Source of the DNA: Rhypophila decipiens
Lineage: Eukaryota > Ascomycota > Sordariomycetes > Sordariales > Naviculisporaceae
Reading direction: 5' to 3'
Assembly: GCA_033297075.1 (NCBI GenBank)
Contig: MU858417.1
Location: 1 to 11,807 of the forward strand
DNA length: 11,807 bases
The notes under the pieces are model-generated. The model had not been told where the DNA came from. It searched no databases and worked only from the letters and a program-made list of their open reading frames with translations. Both the position numbers and the translations under genes were made by a program. The first letter of the stretch is position 1. Every line of letters starts with the position of its first letter. Positions 1 through 5,574 of the stretch are shown here, in pieces.

Positions 1-380
1 TGGCGGATTTGGATGAACCGAATGTAGTTAGCGTGCATAGGCCCTTTAGGCTCAGTGCCTCCGGGCGAAATAAATTCCATCCATCCATCCATGCACAATA
101 AGACATCAATTGAAACACACACACAGCTTTTGGAGTAAACGTTGTATTTGACATGTTTGTTGTTGCCTCTCAGACTGCGGAGAAGAGGCCCTTGAGGCTT
201 AGTGCCGCCGGCCGAAATACAAGTAAATTCTATCCCATCCATCGATTCTCACACATATCCTCAGACCTTGGACGTGACAATGAGAAAAATGTGTCACAAA
301 CCGGATGTAGATAGCATACCAAGGCCATTTAGGCTTAGTGCCTCGGTGCAAAATAAATTCTAACCAACACAATACTCTCA
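1..380. repeat. three diverged copies of a ~140-bp repeat with a conserved hairpin core
   Basis: Three related cores begin near 40, 187 and 323, spaced 147 and 136 bp. Each reads roughly GGCCNTTNAGGCTTAGTGCC, followed by an AAATA..AAATTC tract. Copies 1 and 3 also share an upstream block (ACCGAATGTAGTTAGC and ACCGGATGTAGATAGC). Within each core GGC and GCC can pair around TTAGT or TCAGT. In copies 1 and 2 an outer pair (GCCC/GGGC and GGCC/GGCC) adds to the stem. Short ATCC tracts follow copies 1 and 2. The repeats lie just beyond the 3' end of the helicase gene. They could be remnants of a dispersed repeat or terminal sequence of an element carrying the helicase; the sequence alone does not decide. 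Confidence 0.7.
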
Positions 381-459
381 AACCGCCGTAGCGTTCAGAC
401 TCGTGGAAGCTGTTTTATTGATGTCGGGAACTATCTCTTTTCTTTTCTTATTCTTCCTT

Positions 460-2700
460 TTACCAGTCCAAGGTTTCTGCGTGCGCAATAGTAGCATCAC
501 TCAGCTGCTCCAGCCTTTTCTCTGCCGCTATCATGTTCTCCGGCACAATATTGCCGACGAAATCCCTCTCTCGCACCCTGGACACGAGCATGATGCCGTC
601 CAACGTTCGACACCGCGAAAGTTGCACATACAGGCTGTACGGGTCGCATTGGCTGGCAACCGCTTCCCCGTTGACCATCGTGGTCCGCGTCCCACGCAGT
701 TCCAGTGCCACCCGGTCCAACGTCCTGCCTTGAACCTTGTAATCAGTGCAGGCAAATGCGGCAACACATGGTAGTCCCCGGCGAGTCACAGAGTTTTCTT
801 GCCACGGCCGCTTCCTCTGACGCTCTATTCTTGTGCTAATGGGCGTCAGGAGAATGGTTCCAGCCGGCATGCCGACAAAGTGAAATTCTGTAGTCGTCTC
901 CGACGCCAGCAGGATCCCCGCCGGCGGGCCGAAGTGGAGAATGGTGTCGCTGGAGACTCGGTGCCCTGGTTGCGCCTTGTCGAGGATGATATCTAAGGCA
1001 GTGTAGCTGGCGCCATTGACCAGCTTCAAACCCTGGTGTGTGTTTTGGTTTACCACGACGGGCGTTCCCGGGACAAACATAAAGATGGCGGGGACCGGTA
1101 TAGCACTATCGTCCCCGTAGCTCAGCAGCATGAGGGCTTCCTCCTCCGTAGGTATGCCGTCCATCCACTTGTGTTCCGAAATAAATATTCTGAGCGGGGC
1201 CTGCTGTTGCTTCTGGAACGATAGTGTCGCTTCGATATTCAGATTCCAGCGGTTCCGGTTTAGTGGCGTCACTACCCTAATACCCGACTCCCAGGGGATC
1301 CGACTGCCCTCGCGATAGCAGGTGCTGTTCAGCAAATCTAAGTCGGCCTGGTCCTGAATACCGTGGCGGACGCGCGTCAGTAACTGCCGCAGTTGCGCAT
1401 CTCCCGCGGAACGGACCTGTTCGTTCAGCATCACGATGGTAGTGAACTTGCCCCAAAGGGCGTGTGCCTTGTCATGCTGGTGCCTCTGCTCCACCGTGAA
1501 GCTGTTCCCTTCGTTCCACGGAAACGCCGTGCTCGGGAGGAGGATCGACCTCTCCTGTACTGGGCGGAACTGGTGGAAGTCCCCGCAGAAGAGGACAATC
1601 GGGATCCCGCCAAAATCCTTTCTCGACTCTCGGAGCCTGCAGAGCTGCTCGTTTACGGCATATAGCGTCCGCGCACCGAGCATACTCACCTCGTCCACGA
1701 TCAGCAGGTATTTTTCCTGCCAGTTCATCTTCGTCTGCCCGTCGATTCGGAGACCTCTCGAGCTGGGAAACGCGACCCCGTCCACGTCCGGATACCGGCC
1801 GCTTCTGGGGATCGTATCTTTGGAGAACTTGCACGCGGAGTGGATGGTGATACCGTTAATATTTGCTGCTGCAGTCCCGGACGTGGCTGTTACAAGCAGA
1901 CGATGGGGTTGCCCCATGCGCGCGAATAGCTCTGCGATGGCTGCGATGATCCGGGATTTGCCGGTGCCGCCTTCACCACCGATAAATTCACAGAGCTGAG
2001 GAGTGCCGTTCTCATCTCGGCATACTCGATCCAGCTGTCGACAGATGAGCCGCACGGCGATGCTCTGTCTGTGGTTGAGCGTGTAGGTCTCAGCTATCTG
2101 CTTTCCCGCGGCGGAGAACGACGTGGACAGGCCGAACCGGATATCTACTGTTGGCTCCGTGGTCCTGGGATCAGAGTCCGCAGTCACGACATGGAGATCT
2201 TGGTCTCCAAAGCAGTCGGAGACATTATATGGGGCTCCGTTATGGGCGATGCTGTCGATATCAGGCTGGCTTTGGATCCCTTGGATCATCTTTTCCCTTT
2301 CTCGCGAGGCGCTGACTTGCTGCGATTTAATAGATCTCACCTGCTCCTGCCTGGGGATATCTGTCGGCGAGTCTGATCCCTCAGGAATCCTCCCTTGTTC
2401 GGAGAATATCGTGTCGCCGAGTCCATCGTCTGAGCTTAGTACGCCCGCCTCAAACTGTTGAAGTCGTACCAGCATTGCGGAAATCTCCTGTGAGCCGGCC
2501 GTAACCTCATTCCTAGTTATAGCATTTCTCAACACATCAACCAGACGTGTTGCAATGCCAATGCTATCGGGTCGGTATCCAGTTCTCGGTGCATTATTTC
2601 TTTCGGTTACGTCCTCCTCGATTCCATCGGTAGTTGCATCGCCTTCGCCGGACGAGGCCGCCCACTGTCTAGCATCGCTCTTTACGTCTTCGATCACCAT
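460..2700 (-). CDS. PIF1/RecD-like ATP-dependent DNA helicase (SF1B)
   Basis: Intronless frame of 746 aa from the first ATG (2698-2700); five more upstream codons are open but begin with TTG. Helicase motifs appear in order: a Q-motif-like LNHRQSIA near residue 209, Walker A GGEGGTGKS (241-249), motif Ia with TATSGTAA (about 271-278), Walker B LLIVDEVSML (332-341), motif III FCGDFHQFRPV (371-381), motif V YKVQGRTLDRVALEL (654-668) and motif VI YVQLSRCRTLDG (691-702). This is the PIF1 family, 5'-3' DNA helicases that unwind forks, G-quadruplexes and telomeric DNA. Fungi carry many extra copies, some as the C-terminal half of Helitron Rep-helicases. Here the first 200 residues are acidic and Ser-rich, with no HUH Rep domain visible, so this is either a stand-alone type or one that lost its Rep half. 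All catalytic motifs look intact. It is divergent from the gene at 2910. Confidence 0.92.
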   Translation of the reverse strand: MVIEDVKSDARQWAASSGEGDATTDGIEEDVTERNNAPRTGYRPDSIGIATRLVDVLRNAITRNEVTAGSQEISAMLVRLQQFEAGVLSSDDGLGDTIFSEQGRIPEGSDSPTDIPRQEQVRSIKSQQVSASREREKMIQGIQSQPDIDSIAHNGAPYNVSDCFGDQDLHVVTADSDPRTTEPTVDIRFGLSTSFSAAGKQIAETYTLNHRQSIAVRLICRQLDRVCRDENGTPQLCEFIGGEGGTGKSRIIAAIAELFARMGQPHRLLVTATSGTAAANINGITIHSACKFSKDTIPRSGRYPDVDGVAFPSSRGLRIDGQTKMNWQEKYLLIVDEVSMLGARTLYAVNEQLCRLRESRKDFGGIPIVLFCGDFHQFRPVQERSILLPSTAFPWNEGNSFTVEQRHQHDKAHALWGKFTTIVMLNEQVRSAGDAQLRQLLTRVRHGIQDQADLDLLNSTCYREGSRIPWESGIRVVTPLNRNRWNLNIEATLSFQKQQQAPLRIFISEHKWMDGIPTEEEALMLLSYGDDSAIPVPAIFMFVPGTPVVVNQNTHQGLKLVNGASYTALDIILDKAQPGHRVSSDTILHFGPPAGILLASETTTEFHFVGMPAGTILLTPISTRIERQRKRPWQENSVTRRGLPCVAAFACTDYKVQGRTLDRVALELRGTRTTMVNGEAVASQCDPYSLYVQLSRCRTLDGIMLVSRVRERDFVGNIVPENMIAAEKRLEQLSDATIAHAETLDW

Positions 2701-2909
2701 TAATTGATTTGACAAACTTCATCCGCCGACCTGCTTGGCTTTTTTCTCCTTTAGGGATCTTATTCTTATCCATCGAACAACTAAAACTCAATAAACCATC
2801 CGCTACCCACCAGCAATTGCTTGACCGAGACAATCGTCCTCATCCACTTTCCTACCCCCTTGTCTTACTTAACTTTCCAGATTTCTTTTGCCACTCAACT
2901 CTCCTCAAG
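2701..2909. promoter_or_regulatory. short shared intergenic region between divergent genes
   Basis: Only 209 bp separate the ATGs of the helicase gene (minus) and the next gene (plus), so both promoters must lie here or overlap the genes. The plus strand becomes strongly pyrimidine-rich (CT runs) over the last 80 bp before the ATG at 2910, as is common in fungal promoters and 5' leaders. The start context CTCAAGATGTC has A at -3, which is acceptable. I see no clear TATA box or named transcription-factor site. That this is a bidirectional promoter is inferred from layout. Confidence 0.5.
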
Positions 2910-3801
2910 ATGTCTCGAAACCCAACATTCTCCAATACAATCCACTTGGGTGATTTCATGGATACAATTACTGATGATCCAAGTCGAAACACTCCGGGAT
3001 GCGTCGAGATTCAGACAGACATCAACATCTTCGAGGAAGATGGATTCTACAGTCCCAGCATCATTGTCGAGCCTATTCGCACAGGTATTCGCGCCTATCT
3101 GACACGAGAACAAAGAGAAGCATATGTTCCCAATGCCTTCTTTTATGCCGATGGCCGCTTCTCTACTGCTCTGTCGGGAGATGGCACCATGGAGATCAGC
3201 ATTCAGACACTGAGTCTAATGAGGTGTGCCCGATCCCAGCTCTCTATCTAACCCTAACTAATCATCTAGACACCCTGGTGACGTTGCCAATTTCGACGAG
3301 TACCGTCAACACTTACCGGAACAATGGTGCCCGATGGTGTCCATTATTGGTTCGGTGCCCTCCAGCGGAAGCAACTCAGCAGATCCTTCCGAACCCCGCC
3401 ACTTCACTGTCGAAACATCCGTGTATGACCCTTCAAAGGCCGCTCCGGTTCAATTCTCAGTATCCTGCTTCTTGGAAAACACAAAGCGCTGGGAGAAAGT
3501 CAAGACACCACAGTCGGGGGCCTTTCTCACCGTCACCGCGAAGTTGGCCGGCCGCACAATAGATACGAATCATCTGGCCCTTCGGGTCCTTGACCTCGCC
3601 TACTTGCCGAGGACAAACTCTACAGCATCGATGTCGACTCCGGCTACGACGCCACCTTCGAAAAGGTCACGCTGGGACGGACGGGCACCTTTGTCAACAC
3701 TCTCGAAGAAACCACGCACGTCTAACCCTGTTGGCGGAATAACCAACTACTGCCGACCTCGAACATTCCCCAATCAAATCAACATTGCAACTGAGCTCTG
3801 A
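2910..3801 (+). CDS. hypothetical protein, OB-fold-like, paired with the PIF1 helicase
   Basis: Two exons, 2910-3223 and 3270-3801, joined across a 46-nt intron give about 281 aa. The ATG at 2910 has a good context; upstream in-frame codons have no ATG. Splicing gives a smooth run through MEISIQTLSLMR and HPGDVANFDEYRQHLPEQW. The middle alternates hydrophobic strands (VSIIGSVPS, VQFSVSCFLE, GAFLTVTAKL, LALRVLDLAYLP), reminiscent of a five-strand OB fold as in RPA/SSB-like proteins; this is inference from pattern only. The tail is Ser/Thr/Pro-rich with basic patches SKRSRWDGR (about 235-243) and KKPR (about 251-254), which could be nuclear localisation signals. It lies head-to-head with the helicase, so a role as its DNA-binding partner is possible but unproven. 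From 3609 to 3725 a second frame also looks coding, so the true C-terminus is uncertain. Confidence 0.68.
3224..3269 (+). other. spliceosomal intron in the OB-fold-like gene
   Basis: The donor is GTGTGC, a CTAACTAAT branch-like site lies about 10-15 nt before the end, and the acceptor is ATCTAG; length is 46 nt. Removal links frame 0 of exon 1 to frame 1 of exon 2 without a stop (AG plus A gives Arg). Without splicing the frame stops at 3249-3251. Confidence 0.75.
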
Positions 3802-3970
3802 CAGTGCATCACGACCACATCGCAACCGCCATGCTCCCCGAAAGTTTGATGAGTTGGAATAGCTGGACAACCCAGACCAGTTTTAGAATATGCGCTTGGA
3901 TACCAAATTGTTTTTATTTCCTCTGCTTACATATAACATTAAAATACACTCATTCCCTGATATTGCTTTT
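3802..3970. other. 3' flank of the OB-fold-like gene, no gene seen
   Basis: After the stop the sequence becomes AT-rich, with ATATAACATTAAAATACA near 3931-3948. This could hold the polyadenylation region, but no exact AATAAA is present there. No reading frame with coding character is visible. Confidence 0.35.
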
Positions 3971-4070
3971 TGATCTTGATTTTTGATCTTTTTTTTGATC
4001 TTGTTCTCTGATCTTGTTTTTTCATCTTGTTCTCTGATCTTGTTTTTTGATCTTGTTCTCTGATCTTGTG
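3971..4070 (+). repeat. 13-bp GATCTTG minisatellite, about 8 copies
   Basis: Units start at 3972, 3985, 3997, 4010, 4023, 4036, 4049 and 4062, a 13-bp period with one 12-bp step. Two variants alternate from the third copy on: GATCTTGTTCTCT and GATCTTGTTTTTT, giving a 26-bp higher-order unit. The fifth copy begins CATC instead of GATC. There are no spacers, so it is a simple tandem array. Confidence 0.93.
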
Positions 4071-4417
4071 CTACCAACCTCCGTTGGGACGTCCCTTCCA
4101 GTTGTGCCGAAACAAGGAAGGTGGTGCGAATAAGGTTTCTTGCGTCACTTCAATGAACCTTCCACAGACACCCCCCTGCTCCATAAAGCCCTGTCGAACA
4201 GCTCCTATGAGGCAATGCAACAGCATTAAGTCACCCGGGAGCTCTGAACCACCCTCACTAATGTAAGCCACTAAAAGCGTTTCACCATATCACACACGGA
4301 TAGTTATTACTAGACACAGCTTTGTCCTTGGAATCAATCGATGATATTTTGCCTATGAAACATCACACGTCTTACTATCAGCTTTGACATCTGTGTTCGT
4401 TCCTCAAGGCTCTTTAG

Positions 4418-4437
4418 GCAAACCGCTTGCGGTTTGC
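4418..4437. repeat. perfect 9-bp inverted repeat
   Basis: Arms GCAAACCGC (4418-4426) and GCGGTTTGC (4429-4437) are perfect complements around a 2-nt centre TT. It could be a dimeric protein-binding site or part of a small mobile sequence. No gene start lies nearby on either strand. Confidence 0.7.
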
Positions 4438-4471
4438 GTCTCCTGTTGAATATGTCTATAATACAGGGGGT

Positions 4472-4492
4472 CACGTGGTTGGTCACGTGACC
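4472..4492. promoter_or_regulatory. tandem CACGTG (E-box) motifs
   Basis: CACGTG occurs at 4472-4477 and 4484-4489, exactly 12 bp apart and so about one helical turn. The second sits in a perfect 12-bp palindrome, GGTCACGTGACC (4481-4492); the first shares GGTCACGTGG. CACGTG is the classical site of bHLH regulators such as Cbf1 and Pho4. No gene start is close, the HET gene ATG being about 1.1 kb downstream, so function is uncertain. Confidence 0.45.
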
Positions 4493-4752
4493 CAGCCATC
4501 CCTTGGTGCCATGCCTGAACACGGCATCACCCCTATAACGGGACTATAATAGTAAGAGGCAGTGTTCCGAACAAGCTAAGTACTTTGAAGTAAAATCTTG
4601 CTAATTGCACGAGCAAATGATGACTTAGCGGGATTGGTTCGTTGCTTGCCCGATGTTTTGCCAAACAAGATCCCGTTCGCGTTCCCGGACCACCGCTTTC
4701 TGTTAGAAAGGAAGGCACCGATCAACCGGCCAAACTACAACTGATCGGAGCT

Positions 4753-5028
4753 GCCCACAGCTGACCGGAGCTATACACTCCAGCCCTGGTTTGTTCGTTA
4801 GCGTGGTACAATGCGTGCGCCACTGACTTGGCCTCTCTGAAAAGGGCAGAATTTCCAGATCACTTTTTTCCACCTGGATTTTCTGAGGTGGAGGCGGGCT
4901 CAATGCAGAAGTTCTGGTTGGCTACATCCCCTGTAAGAAAAGCGGGGCAAGTTCCGCGCTAACAAACAAACAAGGCGCACTGTACAGAGTTGTATGGACT
5001 GAAGAGGGGCCGCCCACAGCTGACCGGA
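4753..5028. repeat. inverted-repeat structure bounded by 17-bp direct repeats
   Basis: The 17-mer GCCCACAGCTGACCGGA occurs at 4753-4769 and again, identical, at 5012-5028. Between them lies an imperfect inverted repeat: 4786-4806 pairs with 4954-4974, 18 of 21 bases matching (GTTTGTTCGTTAGCGTGG against TGTTTGTTTGTTAGCGCGG in reverse complement). An inner CCACCT/AGGTGG stem spans 4870-4891. CTGATCGGAGCT and CTGACCGGAGCT are also repeated 20 bp apart at 4741 and 4761. This resembles a small non-autonomous element, but the direct repeat is long for a target-site duplication and the inverted repeat is not strictly terminal. Confidence 0.5.
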
Positions 5029-5574
5029 CTTGAAAGACCAGCATCCAGCCGTTGGGTCAGCCGCCGGCACTGCCGGCTCGGTTTACTAGAAACCACAGTT
5101 CTGAATAACTATAAGTAAGACCTTCTGGATTGTAAAAGATGTTGTCCGGGAGATCTAGGATATTTAACTAAGAGGGTATATTTTGAGTGCCTATTTTGTA
5201 AGGGAATTTGCTGTTTATGAGAAGCTTGAAACAAACTTTAGTGCGGTCACAGTTGCCTACTTTAATTGAAGTCAATAGCGGCAAGCAGGCAACCGGATGA
5301 CTCGATGACTGCACGTGTAGAACTTGAGTGGCAGCATCTTCCTTGTGCACAGCCACGGTGTGGGGCGGGACGTCATGCAGGTCTATCACATGGGTGAGAG
5401 ATTGAAGAGCATTCATCGGGTGGGAGCTGAACCCCCGCAGGTCATCTCATGCACCACTGGCAACTGAACAGAGCAGGGCCTGGTTACATGCTTATGTCTC
5501 CTCGCGACATCATCCACAGTCCAACTCCATTAAACCAATCCACCCAGAGAGAATATCGCGATTCCTTCTTCGCA

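Larger units (their letters stand above)
4076..5448. other. gene-free stretch with small repeats and palindromes
   Basis: About 1.4 kb without a convincing gene. Every open frame is under about 85 codons and none shows a recognisable motif or plausible splicing. It holds the palindrome at 4418-4437, the double CACGTG at 4472-4492, the inverted-repeat structure at 4753-5028 and a GCCGGCA/TGCCGGC palindrome at 5063-5077. The last few hundred bases are presumably the promoter side of the HET gene, without an obvious core element. Confidence 0.6.

Noticed and set aside
403..774. Plus-strand frame over the helicase 3' end
   Set aside because: Antisense shadow of the helicase C-terminus, including its motif VI; no independent support.
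2698..2715. Longer helicase start at 2715 and longer start of the next gene at 2709
   Set aside because: Both use TTG as start. Nuclear fungal genes start at ATG; the first ATGs are at 2700 (minus) and 2910 (plus), the latter in a good context.
3971..4070. CRISPR-like array
   Set aside because: Direct units of 13 bp with no spacers in a eukaryotic context; a minisatellite.
4071..4271. Minus-strand 66-codon frame and the overlapping plus-strand frame
   Set aside because: The minus-strand frame starts with GTG, neither frame has a motif, and no splicing extends them; not supportable as genes.
5168..5416. Minus-strand 82-codon frame upstream of the HET gene
   Set aside because: No motif, no neighbouring exon, ordinary composition; most likely chance.
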